A stretch of DNA of 64,000 nucleotides, from contig NZ_QRDZ01000021.1 of the NCBI RefSeq assembly GCF_003386235.1, positions 112,401 through 176,400 of the forward strand. The letters are read 5' to 3'. Below, piece by piece: positions 25,451-33,840 of this stretch; the stretch's first letter is position 1, and every line of letters begins with the position of its first letter. A program made the position numbers and the translations under genes. A model generated the notes under the pieces. The model was not told the DNA's origin and made no database searches. It saw only the letters and a program-made list of their open reading frames with translations. The DNA is from Cohnella phaseoli. GTDB taxonomy: Bacteria; Bacillota; Bacilli; Paenibacillales; Paenibacillaceae.

Positions 25451-25690
25451 CGCCCGCAAACGAGGCTCATCGCTTTGGAGAACACCCATAATGCAAGAGG
25501 GGGAACCGTGCTGCCTTTGTCCTATACGCAAGAGATATGCGCGGAGATGCACGAACGCGGCGTTTCGGTTCCTCTCGACGGAACTCGGATCTTCAACGCG
25601 GCAGCGGCGTTGGGAGAGCCGATGCGCTCCCTGACGGAAAGTTTCGATTCGGTCGCCCTCAATTTGAATAAAGGGCCTTGCGGAAGTCCA
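25451..25690 (+). pseudogene. Remnant of a low-specificity threonine aldolase gene
   Basis: The frame encodes TRLIALENTHNARGGTVLP, later VPLDGTRIFNAAAALG and LTESFDSVALNLNKG, which are the central motifs of PLP-dependent threonine aldolase, including the region of the PLP lysine. The N-terminal ~130 and C-terminal ~130 residues expected for the ~340-residue enzyme are missing. It joins the LysR remnant without a gap, so one or more deletions fused two gene fragments. After 25690 the frame continues into a decayed copy of the terminator sequence seen at 2733. Confidence 0.7.
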
Positions 25691-25781
25691 TCGTTCAATC
25701 CTAAAGCTGCCTCGACAGGGTCAGCTTCTTCGCATGCAAACGCCGTGGCCGCTCCAGCCCCCCCAATTTTAGAAATAGCGA

Positions 25782-25832
25782 TTGACCCTTTATAATTATA
25801 TATAATATAATGAATATAATAAATTATATAGT
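25782..25832 (+). promoter_or_regulatory. Promoter and putative GntR operator upstream of the zinc dehydrogenase gene
   Basis: TTGACC (25782-25787) and TATAAT (25806-25811) with an 18-base spacer form a promoter. The palindrome ATTATATATAAT (25795-25806) lies in it and recurs exactly at 31010-31021 in front of the lipoprotein gene; the core ATATATAAT also occurs before the GntR gene. A shared operator is inferred. Confidence 0.55.
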
Positions 25833-25869
25833 TTTGATATAAATGAAGTCTATTACATGGAGGAGTCCT

Positions 25870-26889
25870 ATGAAAGCGTTAGTATGGAATGCGGCGGAAC
25901 AAATGGACTGGGAAGAAAGGGATCGCCCTGCCCCTCAGGGCAACGAGGCTCTTATCCGAATCGAAGCGGTCGGCATATGCGGATCTGAAATCGAGGGTTA
26001 TTTAGGCCATAACAGCCTGCGCAAGCCGCCGTTGATCATGGGTCATGAATTTTGCGGAATCGTGGAAGAGGTTGGGGACGTAAAGAACGAATCGTGGATG
26101 AACAAAAAAATCGTGGTAAACCCGCTGCTCTTCTGCGGACAGTGCGATCGTTGCAAAAAGGGCTTGACCCAATTATGCGAGCAAAGAAAGATTATCGGCA
26201 TCCATCAACCGGGCGCTTTCGCGGATTGGGCCGTCGCGCCTGTAGAAGCGCTCGTTGAGGTTCCCGTTGGGTTGAATTCCGTCAGAGCCGCGCTTGCAGA
26301 ACCGCTTGCGTGTTCGCTCCGCGCGACGCGGCGAGCGATGGAGCGTCATCCTTTCGCCAACGTTGTCGTTTTCGGTGCCGGCGGAATAGGCCTGCTCTGC
26401 GCGATGACGGCTAAGTTGCTCGGTGCCGCGAAGGTTATGATCGTCGATACAAACCCGGAAAGACTAAAAATGTGCAAGAGCATTGGCTTGACGCATACGG
26501 CGCATGCACGCGAGGATCGGTTGGAGGAGCGGACGAGAGAGACTTTTGGGTCCAAAGGGGTCGACGTAGTCATTGACGCAGCGGGCTTTCAGCCTACGAG
26601 AGAGGCTGCCGTGAAGCTGCTGAATGCGGGCGGAACGTTGATGAATATCGGGCTTGGAATCGATGAAACGTTGTTGCCGATCAATTATACGATTCGTCAG
26701 GAAATCGAAATATTAGGGTCCTTCTGCTACTCGCGTCAGGATTTTCAGGATGCGGTCGATTTATTGATCGCCGGTAAAATAACGGAGACGGGATGGACGG
26801 AGATTCGTCCGCTTGCGGAAGGGTTCCAAGCTTTTGCCCATTTAGTTGCCGGGGAGGTCACGAGCGGTAAAATCGTATTAAAGCCTTGA
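25870..26889 (+). CDS. Zinc-dependent alcohol/polyol dehydrogenase (MDR family)
   Basis: 339 residues from ATG 25870 after TGGAGGAG. The catalytic zinc ligands are in place (Cys in GICGSEIEG, GHEF) and the four structural-zinc cysteines occur in FCGQCDRCKKGLTQLC. Rossmann motif VVFGAGGIGLLCA binds NAD. It belongs with sorbitol, galactitol-phosphate and threonine dehydrogenases, oxidising a sugar alcohol or similar substrate. It stands alone, with its own promoter and terminator, but shares the operator-like AT-rich sequence with the GntR regulator and transporter genes of the second carbohydrate locus, so it is probably part of that regulon. Confidence 0.88.
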   Translation: MKALVWNAAEQMDWEERDRPAPQGNEALIRIEAVGICGSEIEGYLGHNSLRKPPLIMGHEFCGIVEEVGDVKNESWMNKKIVVNPLLFCGQCDRCKKGLTQLCEQRKIIGIHQPGAFADWAVAPVEALVEVPVGLNSVRAALAEPLACSLRATRRAMERHPFANVVVFGAGGIGLLCAMTAKLLGAAKVMIVDTNPERLKMCKSIGLTHTAHAREDRLEERTRETFGSKGVDVVIDAAGFQPTREAAVKLLNAGGTLMNIGLGIDETLLPINYTIRQEIEILGSFCYSRQDFQDAVDLLIAGKITETGWTEIRPLAEGFQAFAHLVAGEVTSGKIVLKP

Positions 26890-26905
26890 ATCGTTTTCAC
26901 AAGCT

Positions 26906-26942
26906 AAGTCTAACTCTATCGCCTTATCGATAGGATTAGACT
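26906..26942 (+). terminator. Rho-independent terminator after the zinc dehydrogenase gene
   Basis: AAGTCTAACTCTATCG pairs with CGATAGGATTAGACTT (two mismatched positions), 6-base loop, followed by TTTATTTAG. Confidence 0.8.
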
Positions 26943-27036
26943 TTATTTAGTAAGAATTTCGGGATTCGCAGCTTTTCCAGAGACTAGCCGTCGACTTCAT
27001 CGCTTTTCCCTATTTTCGAGCAAAGGATTCGATGCT

Positions 27037-27765
27037 GTGAAACGGACAAAGACGGTGTTGATCATTAAAGAAGATGAGTTGCGGAGCTCTTTGGTAGAAC
27101 CCTATTTACGCAAGGATGGCTGGCGTACCCTAGTCGTGGGCGAGAGGCAATCGTTTATGCGCGTGTTAGGAGACGACCCGCCAAACCTTGCCATTCTCGA
27201 GCTGGGAACGCAATCCGTATGTGCAGAGTATTTGTGTCGAAAAATAAGAGAGCGCTCTCATGTTCCTATTATTGTCGTAGTTCCGCTGAAATCGGACTGG
27301 AATCCAATCGATGCGTTGTATCATGGGGCGGACGATTATGTCGTATCTCCAATTGATCCTGAAGAGTTTGTTGCAAAGGCACATGTGGTTTTTAGGCGAT
27401 CTTGGGTATATACCAATCAAGTGTCGCATTCGGTCAGTTACGGTCGTGGAAGATTGGTTATCGATTATCGCAATCAGGATGTACAATTCGATGGGCGGCA
27501 GGTGATGCTCACCAATACGGAGTATACTCTCCTAAAGACGATATGCGACAGCACCCACCGAACATTGACTCGATCTGAGTTAATGCGCAACATTCTCGGT
27601 TACAGGATTGAAGTCGATACGCGGTCGATAGACGTTCATATTAAGAACATTCGCCGAAAGTTGGAAACCAATCCGCGAGAACCGGAAATTGTGCTGACCG
27701 TGAGAGGAAGCGGCTATAAAATGGGTCTCTCGAAAGACCGGGTAGGCGAAAGCGCCGTTCATTAG
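27037..27765 (+). CDS. OmpR-type winged-helix regulator with a degenerate receiver (orphan)
   Basis: 242 residues from GTG 27037. The C-terminal winged helix is complete (TNTEYTLLKTI, VDTRSIDVHIKNIRRKLE, LTVRGSGYKM). The N-terminal receiver has the fold but not the chemistry: the acidic pair is Glu12-Asp13, the phospho-acceptor Asp is Glu55 (LAILELG) and the essential Lys is Ser104 (YVVSPIDPEEF). Glu at the acceptor site can mimic phosphorylation. No histidine kinase gene adjoins. It probably works without phosphorylation, for example constitutively or through protein or ligand contacts. Targets are unknown. The next gene, a VOC protein, has its own ribosome site 100 bases downstream. Confidence 0.85.
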   Translation: MKRTKTVLIIKEDELRSSLVEPYLRKDGWRTLVVGERQSFMRVLGDDPPNLAILELGTQSVCAEYLCRKIRERSHVPIIVVVPLKSDWNPIDALYHGADDYVVSPIDPEEFVAKAHVVFRRSWVYTNQVSHSVSYGRGRLVIDYRNQDVQFDGRQVMLTNTEYTLLKTICDSTHRTLTRSELMRNILGYRIEVDTRSIDVHIKNIRRKLETNPREPEIVLTVRGSGYKMGLSKDRVGESAVH

Positions 27766-27867
27766 GAGCGATCGCAGTAATCGTTTGGAAGGAGTTAGAA
27801 ACTATTGATCGAATAAACTTAAGAAGATAATTAGATAATAAGCTGGTACATATAAGGAGATAAAACT

Positions 27868-28320
27868 ATGGCAAAAAACAAACTGCTAAGAATGGACAAT
27901 GTTGGCATCGTTGTAGAATCCCTTGATGACGCAATCTCTTTCTTCGAGGAGATTGGCTTAAAGCTCGAAGGGCGTGCTATTGTCGAAGGGGAATGGGCCG
28001 GTCGCGTAACCGGGCTCGGTTCACAGTGTGTAGAGATTGCTATGATGGTGACCCCCGATGGCCACAGCCGCCTTGAACTTTCGCGATTTATCACTCCGCC
28101 CACGGTATCGGATCACCGAACTGCTCCTGTAAATGCCCTCGGGTATTTACGCGTCATGTTCGCCGTTGAAGACATTGACGAAATGGTATCCAGACTTCTA
28201 AAGCATGGCGCTCAGCTCGTTGGCGAGGTGGTTCAGTACGAGAACTCGTATCGGCTCTGCTATATTCGTGGAAAAGAAGGAATTCTCATCGGTTTGGCGG
28301 AACAGCTCGGAACAACGTAA
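27868..28320 (+). CDS. VOC (glyoxalase/bleomycin resistance/dioxygenase) superfamily protein
   Basis: 150 residues from ATG 27868 after AAGGAGA. It starts with the beta strand MDNVGIVVESLDDAISFFEEIGL and contains two beta-alpha-beta-beta-beta modules, with metal-ligand candidates in LELSRF (Glu) near the middle and a C-terminal GKEGILIGLAE. VOC proteins range from glyoxalases and lyases to drug-binding proteins; nothing here fixes the activity. It follows the pseudo-receiver regulator and has a bidirectional terminator behind it. Confidence 0.82.
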   Translation: MAKNKLLRMDNVGIVVESLDDAISFFEEIGLKLEGRAIVEGEWAGRVTGLGSQCVEIAMMVTPDGHSRLELSRFITPPTVSDHRTAPVNALGYLRVMFAVEDIDEMVSRLLKHGAQLVGEVVQYENSYRLCYIRGKEGILIGLAEQLGTT

Positions 28321-28325
28321 AAACA

Positions 28326-28374
28326 AGGGATGTCCCCAGTCATCGTTAATGACTTCGGGGACATCCCTTTTTAT
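28326..28374. terminator. Bidirectional terminator between convergent genes
   Basis: AGGGATGTCCCC (28326-28337) pairs perfectly with GGGGACATCCCT (28357-28368), with additional AGTCAT/ATGACT pairing inside. TTTTTATTTTT follows on the plus strand, and an A-rich run precedes it, giving a U-rich tail on the minus strand. It serves the VOC gene and the convergent beta-helix gene. Confidence 0.9.
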
Positions 28375-28376
28375 TT

Positions 28377-29849
28377 TTATTCGGCCAGGAAACTGATTCC
28401 GTTCAGCGATAAATAATCGTTGCCGCCTCTCATGAACAGCACTTGACCAGTAGCGAGTACTTGAACCTCGCCTATGAGCGCAACGCCGTTTTCGATCGTG
28501 CTGACCGTGAATTTTTTGGCTTTCGCGGGGCGGAAGCCTTCAGGCAGAGTAAGGATAGCGGTTCCCGCCGTTAAGCTGCCGTCCTTAATCAAGCCGTCCA
28601 AGCTGACTTTGCCGTTCATGTCGCGGCTGAAGGAGGCTTTACCGAATGCCGATTGATCATAATCGACCCAGCCATTCGTGAGCGCCGCCGGCTTCTCGAC
28701 GCCTAGCGTTATGATGCCGCTGTCGTCGATCGCATTCGCGCGGGGAACGATGCCGGTATTGCTTAAGAAGGAATTGTCATAACCGATTTCCGTGAGCGTA
28801 GCCTCCGGTTCTACTTTGATTACTCCTAAAGTACCGGTAGCCAAAGTATTGCCGCTGATTTTCGTATATGCGGCATTGCCGATTTTGATGGCATGATCTA
28901 CATGTCCCGCATATCCCCAACCGTTAACGTTGTTGCCAACGATTTGGCTGAACACGACGGGGTTAATCTCGCCGTCCAAAGAAATCGCGGCTTGGTGCGC
29001 GCTCGTGTGCGGAACGTTTTGTTCGATCTGGTTGTACAGAATTTTGACCTGATTGCCTTCGGTGACTCTGATCGCCCCGCCGGCAGACGTAATATTGTTA
29101 AAAGCGATGACGACTTTCGCGGCTCCGACAACCTGGCTCAACTCTACGCCGATATTGTCTCCGGTAATCGTATTGCCGAGGATGTTAATGGAATCGCCGG
29201 CGTTAAGCAGCGATAACCCTCCGTAGAAGACGTTATTCTCGAAGGAGGAGGTAAATAAGCTGGGGTCTCCCTTGGGATTCGTCAGCTTCACACTGTTGCC
29301 GCCCAATTGCCAGAAGTAGCAATTCTGTACAAGCAGCTTTGCCAAAAATTGCGGATAAGTGGAAATGTCGATGTTCAGCGCGTGTCTGGCCGGCTTGCTG
29401 CCTTCCTGCGGAATAATGTTGATGGAGTCGATGCCGAACTGCCAACCGATGCTAAGCTCGGGCGAAATTCGGATGACGTCCGTCGTATTCGGAACGTTGG
29501 AAGCAACGACTAGGCGGCTGAGGAAACCGTCTCCTAAAATATGAATGGGACGCTTAATTAGAAGAAGCTCGGTTCCGCTGCCTCGCAGAAGGTAGTTGCC
29601 GCCGGGGAGGTATACGGTTCCGCCTTTTTCTTCCGCAGCCGTAATTGCAGCTTGAACCGCAGCTCTGTCGTTGGTCGTTCCGTCTCCTTTCGCCCCGTAA
29701 TCCTTAACATTAAAGAAGGTTCTTGCCGCATTTTCCTTCTTCTTTTGGCTGTCACCGTTTCCATTGCTTGCGCTGGCAGAGACTGCGAACAAAGAGACGG
29801 CAAGACAAACGGCAAGTACGGTAAAACTCCATCTTTTCAAAACTTTCAC
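28377..29849 (-). CDS. Secreted pectate-lyase-3-like beta-helix protein
   Basis: 490 residues from a GTG at 29849, supported by GAGGAAGTGG upstream; longer in-frame starts have no such site. A Sec signal peptide (KVLKRWSFTVLAVCLAVSLF, cleaved near ASA-SNG) is followed by FFNVKDYGAKGDGTTND, the diagnostic start of the pectate lyase 3/GH28-GH55-like domain, then right-handed beta-helix repeats with NNITSAGGAIRV- and GNNVNGWG-type turns to about residue 370. The last ~110 residues form a separate beta domain. A glycan substrate is likely, but the catalytic residues cannot be assigned. It is transcribed away from the GntR gene and may respond to the operator between them. Confidence 0.78.
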   Translation of the reverse strand: MKVLKRWSFTVLAVCLAVSLFAVSASASNGNGDSQKKKENAARTFFNVKDYGAKGDGTTNDRAAVQAAITAAEEKGGTVYLPGGNYLLRGSGTELLLIKRPIHILGDGFLSRLVVASNVPNTTDVIRISPELSIGWQFGIDSINIIPQEGSKPARHALNIDISTYPQFLAKLLVQNCYFWQLGGNSVKLTNPKGDPSLFTSSFENNVFYGGLSLLNAGDSINILGNTITGDNIGVELSQVVGAAKVVIAFNNITSAGGAIRVTEGNQVKILYNQIEQNVPHTSAHQAAISLDGEINPVVFSQIVGNNVNGWGYAGHVDHAIKIGNAAYTKISGNTLATGTLGVIKVEPEATLTEIGYDNSFLSNTGIVPRANAIDDSGIITLGVEKPAALTNGWVDYDQSAFGKASFSRDMNGKVSLDGLIKDGSLTAGTAILTLPEGFRPAKAKKFTVSTIENGVALIGEVQVLATGQVLFMRGGNDYLSLNGISFLAE

Positions 29850-29987
29850 AACGCCACTTCCTCTCATTCCTAATAGTGTGAATGCATCAACAACGATAGC
29901 ACAGCTATTATGAAGGGAATGTAAAGATAGGACGGCCAACGTCGACCGAATTCAAATTGACAGATGAGTAGAGACGAGAAGTTGTGA

Positions 29988-30019
29988 TATAATATATAAT
30001 GTAAAATTTATATTATATT
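29988..30019. promoter_or_regulatory. AT-rich inverted-repeat operator upstream of the GntR gene
   Basis: The stretch from 29988 reads TATAATATATAATG then TAAAATTTATATTATATT, an imperfect dyad. It contains ATATATAAT (29992-30000), present at the two other sites of the proposed regulon, and AATGTAAAAT, which occurs in reverse orientation at about 30943-30952. Autoregulation by the GntR protein encoded 20 bases downstream is inferred. Confidence 0.55.
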
Positions 30020-30038
30020 CAGAGAGCAGGGCGCGAGA

Positions 30039-30758
30039 ATGAATAACATAACCAAACAATCCTTTATGGAAAAGAAAAGCATGAGTCAGGATTTAGTTAC
30101 GCTGATTAAGCAACAGATCCTTAACGGCGAACTTAATCCGGGAGACAGAATCGTCGAGACCAAGGTGGCCAAGGAGCTCGGAATTAGCCAAACGCCGGTG
30201 CGCGAAGCCGTGCGGATGCTGTCCGGAGAAGGGATCATCAACATTGTTCCGAACAGAGGGCCGATCGTGAAAGAGATCGAAGAGAGAGATATTTTTGAAA
30301 TCTACTCGCTTCGCGCCTCATTGGAAGGCTTGGCGATGAGGCTGACGACTTTGCACGCCTCCAAGGAACAGATTCAACTTCTGGTTGATCTGTATGCGGA
30401 GATGGAATCAAAGCTGCACAATCCCGAAGTAGATTCCTTATTGAAAGAGTCGCTGTATCTGCACCATAGCATTATTCAGTTTTCCCGCCACTCCAGATTG
30501 ATGCAGATTTACGACTCCATTTCGTTCCAGATCGAGCTTGTCAATAGAATCATCGGGATGAAATCGACGAAGCAGAAGGAATTCGATGAGCACAAAGAAC
30601 TGATCGACGCGCTTCGGAAGGGGAATCCGGACGAATCGGAGAGGGTCATGAGAAGGCATATTCACCGTTCCTTCAAGGAATGCATTAAAGCTTTGCAGGA
30701 TAACGGTTCAGCAGACCGTACCGACATATCGAAGCTGTGGCCGGAAGAGAACGAATAA
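30039..30758 (+). CDS. GntR-family (FadR subfamily) transcriptional regulator
   Basis: 239 residues. The N-terminal winged helix has the classic pattern LIKQQILNGELNPGDRIVE followed by VAKELGISQTPVREAVRML; the C-terminal all-helical FCD domain (about 85-220) carries Arg in LRASLEGLA and His in LHHSII and HIHRSF, which normally form the metal and ligand site. FadR-type FCD regulators bind small organic acids, often sugar acids, and release DNA. It lies directly upstream of the transporter operon and shares operator-like sequence with it, so it is the likely switch for the second carbohydrate locus. Starts at 30051 or 30066 are also possible. Confidence 0.9.
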   Translation: MNNITKQSFMEKKSMSQDLVTLIKQQILNGELNPGDRIVETKVAKELGISQTPVREAVRMLSGEGIINIVPNRGPIVKEIEERDIFEIYSLRASLEGLAMRLTTLHASKEQIQLLVDLYAEMESKLHNPEVDSLLKESLYLHHSIIQFSRHSRLMQIYDSISFQIELVNRIIGMKSTKQKEFDEHKELIDALRKGNPDESERVMRRHIHRSFKECIKALQDNGSADRTDISKLWPEENE

Positions 30759-30856
30759 GCCGGGTTCAATGGATAAGCTAAATGGGGGAAATGCGACTTG
30801 CATGAACGATGGAGACGGATTCATACAGAAGCATGGGTAGCAAGAGATACCAGAAC

Positions 30857-31030
30857 GTAGCGGTAGCGCCTTAAGGCATACCGCTGCGGACCTTCCATTC
30901 GAATAATAGGGGATCAACTCATACATAATCAAATATATAATACATTTTACATTAAATTGCTTTCAGGCAGACAAAGAGTCGAAATAATCGTTTGACAAAT
31001 ACATTAAATATTATATATAATTTATTATAT
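30857..31030 (+). promoter_or_regulatory. Intergenic control region of the second transporter operon
   Basis: The 394-base gap between the GntR and lipoprotein genes holds a hairpin (AGCGGTA..TACCGCT with inner GCCTTAAGGC, about 30858-30886, a possible terminator for the GntR gene), an AT-rich operator-like site at 30933-30957, and a promoter with TTGACA (30992-30997), 18-base spacer and TATAAT (31016-31021). The palindrome ATTATATATAAT (31010-31021) overlaps the -10 box, the right place for repression by the GntR protein. The last ~120 bases are an untranslated leader with nothing I recognise. Confidence 0.6.
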
Positions 31031-31152
31031 TTCAAATTTAATAGACAGGGGATGGGTCTGTATTTCGGGAAACTGTTAACAAAATGAAGATGGATTGAAG
31101 GGGCTTATCCAAGAAAGAAAATCAAAGGCGTTTATTATGAGGAGGATGAAGC

Positions 31153-32850
31153 ATGAAACGGAGTATTTTGACAGCGCTTTTATTGGGTCTTATCGGATCT
31201 GTCTTGCTTGCGGCTTGCAGTAACAACAACTCTCCGTCCAATGAAACGGGCAAAGCGTCTCCTACAGGCACGAATCCGGCTAGCGAAACGGCAAGCAGCG
31301 GCGCGAGCGAAACCGCCCCGGCAGATTTGCCGGCCAAGTTCGACCCTCCGGTCGAAATGAGCTATGTCAGCTATCAGTTCGCAACGTTGAAATACGATAA
31401 GGGCGACGACGTTAACAATAACGTCTGGACGCGAATGTTGAAGGATGAATACGGTATCATTGCCAACAATCTCTGGGAAGTTCCGTACGCGCAATATCTG
31501 CAAAAAACGGATTTGATGATCGCCTCCGGCGATATCCCGGATTTCTTCGTCGCCAGTCCTACGCAGCTCAGACAGTTGTACGACGCCGACATGATCGAGG
31601 ATTTGACCGACATATACGCCAACTATGCGCCCGAATTGGTTCGCAAGGTACAGGATGCCGCAGGCGATTACCCAAGAAAAGCCGCCACGATCGACGGGAA
31701 ATTGATGGGAATTCCGTTTACCGGAGTTCTTCGTGAAAGCGTTAACGGCTTATGGGTACGCATGGACTGGGTGAAGAAGCTTGGACTGCCCGAGCCTAAG
31801 ACGTTTGAAGACTTCATAGCGCTCGCCGACGCCTTCGCCAACCAAGATCCCGACGGGAACAACAAGAAGGACACCATCGGACTGGGACTGGATAAGGATC
31901 TGGCGATGACGGCTCCGTTCATGAATACGATGCATGCCTATAAATCGATCTGGACGAAAGACGCGGACGGGAAATTGGTTTACAGCAGCACGCTGCCGGC
32001 TATGAAAGAGGCTCTGATGAAGCTGAACGAGATGTACGAGAAAGGAATTCTGGATAGAGAATTCGTGGTTAAAGATCCGACGAAGCTGTTCGAGGATGTA
32101 ACCGCTAACAAAGTCGGTATGTTCTACTCTGCCGGTACGGCCGGAGCGTATCCCCTGCAAGGAAGCAAAGACAATGACCCGAACGTGGAATGGAAGATGT
32201 TCCCGCTGCCGGCCTATGACGATAAACCGGGCAAATTCCAGACGGAGCTTGATGTCTTCCACGGTTTCTGGGTCGTGAAGAAGGGCGCGAAGAACCCGGA
32301 AGCGTTGCTGAGAATCCTGGAGCAATGGCTGGCGAAATTCTATTTCAATAACAGCGACGAGGCTCACAAGCAGTTCGTAAGCGGAGCGGACAACGATACG
32401 ATTTGGATGGAGTCTCCGGCCAAAATGTATATGCCGACCAGGAACCGCGACTTCTATCTGCTTGTCAACGAGGTGTTAGCGGGCAAGACCGATCAGTCGA
32501 CGGTACCTCCCGGGGTGAGAGATATTCTGGGCATGATCGAAAAATACAAAGCGGGCGACAATCAGTTCTGGGGCCAGAATTTGATTTACGGCGAAGGCGG
32601 CTCCATGGGCGTAGCGGACTACTATATCAACAACAATCTTTACGTTCAGAACGAATTCATCACGGCTCCGCTTCAAATTATGGTCGATCGAGGCACCAAT
32701 CTAACCAAACTGGAACTGGATGCTTTCACGAAGATCATTACCGGCAACCAACCGATCGACTCCTTCGATAAGTTCGTGACCGATTGGAAGAAGCAGGGCG
32801 GAGACGAGATTACGGAAGCGATCAACGAATGGTATACGGCTAATCAATAG
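31153..32850 (+). CDS. Extracellular sugar-binding lipoprotein of a second CUT1-type ABC transporter
   Basis: 565 residues from ATG 31153 after ATGAGGAGG. The lipoprotein signal ends in LLAACS (Cys22), followed by a low-complexity Ser/Thr/Gly linker and a large type 1 solute-binding domain (LplA/YtcQ class). Sequence blocks such as ATIDGKLMGIPF, FWVVKKGAKNPE and FVTDWKKQGGDEITE match the paralogue at 13315-15003. It captures an oligosaccharide outside the cell for the permeases encoded downstream. Repression by the adjoining GntR regulator is likely from the operator in the promoter. Confidence 0.92.
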   Translation: MKRSILTALLLGLIGSVLLAACSNNNSPSNETGKASPTGTNPASETASSGASETAPADLPAKFDPPVEMSYVSYQFATLKYDKGDDVNNNVWTRMLKDEYGIIANNLWEVPYAQYLQKTDLMIASGDIPDFFVASPTQLRQLYDADMIEDLTDIYANYAPELVRKVQDAAGDYPRKAATIDGKLMGIPFTGVLRESVNGLWVRMDWVKKLGLPEPKTFEDFIALADAFANQDPDGNNKKDTIGLGLDKDLAMTAPFMNTMHAYKSIWTKDADGKLVYSSTLPAMKEALMKLNEMYEKGILDREFVVKDPTKLFEDVTANKVGMFYSAGTAGAYPLQGSKDNDPNVEWKMFPLPAYDDKPGKFQTELDVFHGFWVVKKGAKNPEALLRILEQWLAKFYFNNSDEAHKQFVSGADNDTIWMESPAKMYMPTRNRDFYLLVNEVLAGKTDQSTVPPGVRDILGMIEKYKAGDNQFWGQNLIYGEGGSMGVADYYINNNLYVQNEFITAPLQIMVDRGTNLTKLELDAFTKIITGNQPIDSFDKFVTDWKKQGGDEITEAINEWYTANQ

Positions 32851-32856
32851 AATGAT

Positions 32857-32895
32857 GAAATGCCAGAGGAGATCGTCTTTCTCTTCTGGCATTTC
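32857..32895 (+). other. Intra-operon hairpin between binding-protein and permease genes
   Basis: GAAATGCCAGA (32857-32867) pairs perfectly with TCTGGCATTTC (32885-32895), with more pairing inside. There is no U-tract, and the permease TTG start lies 28 bases further. Such hairpins behind solute-binding protein genes often protect the upstream mRNA so that binding protein is made in excess over the permeases. Confidence 0.6.
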
Positions 32896-32922
32896 ATAAG
32901 GGACGGGAAACGGGGGATCGCC

Positions 32923-33822
32923 TTGTTCAGAAAATCGTGGAAACTTGAACTGCCGCTTCACCTCTTGCTGCTGCCGGCGACCGCAATCGTGTTCATCTTT
33001 AATTACATCCCGATGGCCGGCATTGTCATGGCTTTCGAGCGCTATATTCCGACCAAAGGAATACTGGGTTCCAAGTGGGTGGGCTTCGACAACTTTAGCT
33101 ACGTATTTTCTCTGCCGGATACGTACACCGTGTTATGGAACACCCTGTTTATTGCTTGCATGAAGATTGTCGTCGGTCAGGCTACGCCGATCGCGATTGC
33201 TCTTTTGCTTAACGAGATGCGCTCGGCCTTCATTAAACGAGGCGTTCAGACGCTGATTTATTTGCCTCATTTTCTTTCATGGACAATATTAGGCGGCATT
33301 ATGATCGATATTTTATCGCCTTCATCGGGAATCGTGAATCAAGCGTTGACCGCCCTGGGCGGGAAGCCGATCTTTTTCCTTGGGGACAACGCCTGGTTTC
33401 CGTTTACGATTGTCGTCTCCAACGAATGGAAGGAATTCGGCTTTAGTACCATCGTCTACTTAGCGGCTCTGACGGGTATTTCACCAGCCCTCTATGAAGC
33501 GGCCGTCGTGGACGGCGCCGGGAGATGGCGGCAAACCTGGCATATTACGCTTCCAGGGATGAGGCCGGTCATTATTCTGCTGGTTACGTTAAGTCTGGGG
33601 CAAGTGTTGAATGCCGGCTTCGAGCAAATTTTCGTCTTATATAGTCCGCAAGTATACGAAAGCGGAGATATTATCGACACGATGGTCTATAGAATGGGGA
33701 TGCTCAGCGCTCAGTACGGTCCAGCTACCGCCGTCGGATTGATGAAGTCGGTTGTATCGCTGGTCTTAATCTCCATTGCGTATTTCTTGGCTTACAGGCT
33801 GGCCAATTATCGAATATTCTAG
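32923..33822 (+). CDS. Sugar ABC transporter permease (LplB-like), second system
   Basis: 299 residues from TTG 32923, preceded by ACGGGGGATC. I reject the longer frame that starts at 32860 because it lies inside the hairpin and has no ribosome site. Six membrane segments, N-terminal LELPLHLLLLPAT and the EAA loop YEAAVVDGAGRWRQ identify an LplB-type CUT1 permease. It is closely similar to the protein at 15094-15990. The energising ATPase must be encoded outside this window. Confidence 0.92.
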   Translation: MFRKSWKLELPLHLLLLPATAIVFIFNYIPMAGIVMAFERYIPTKGILGSKWVGFDNFSYVFSLPDTYTVLWNTLFIACMKIVVGQATPIAIALLLNEMRSAFIKRGVQTLIYLPHFLSWTILGGIMIDILSPSSGIVNQALTALGGKPIFFLGDNAWFPFTIVVSNEWKEFGFSTIVYLAALTGISPALYEAAVVDGAGRWRQTWHITLPGMRPVIILLVTLSLGQVLNAGFEQIFVLYSPQVYESGDIIDTMVYRMGMLSAQYGPATAVGLMKSVVSLVLISIAYFLAYRLANYRIF

Positions 33823-33840
33823 CCGGAAGGGGGCGAGCTC

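Noticed and set aside
32860..32922. Early ATG start for the second LplB-like permease
   Set aside because: It sits in the hairpin, lacks a ribosome site and adds residues not seen in the paralogue.
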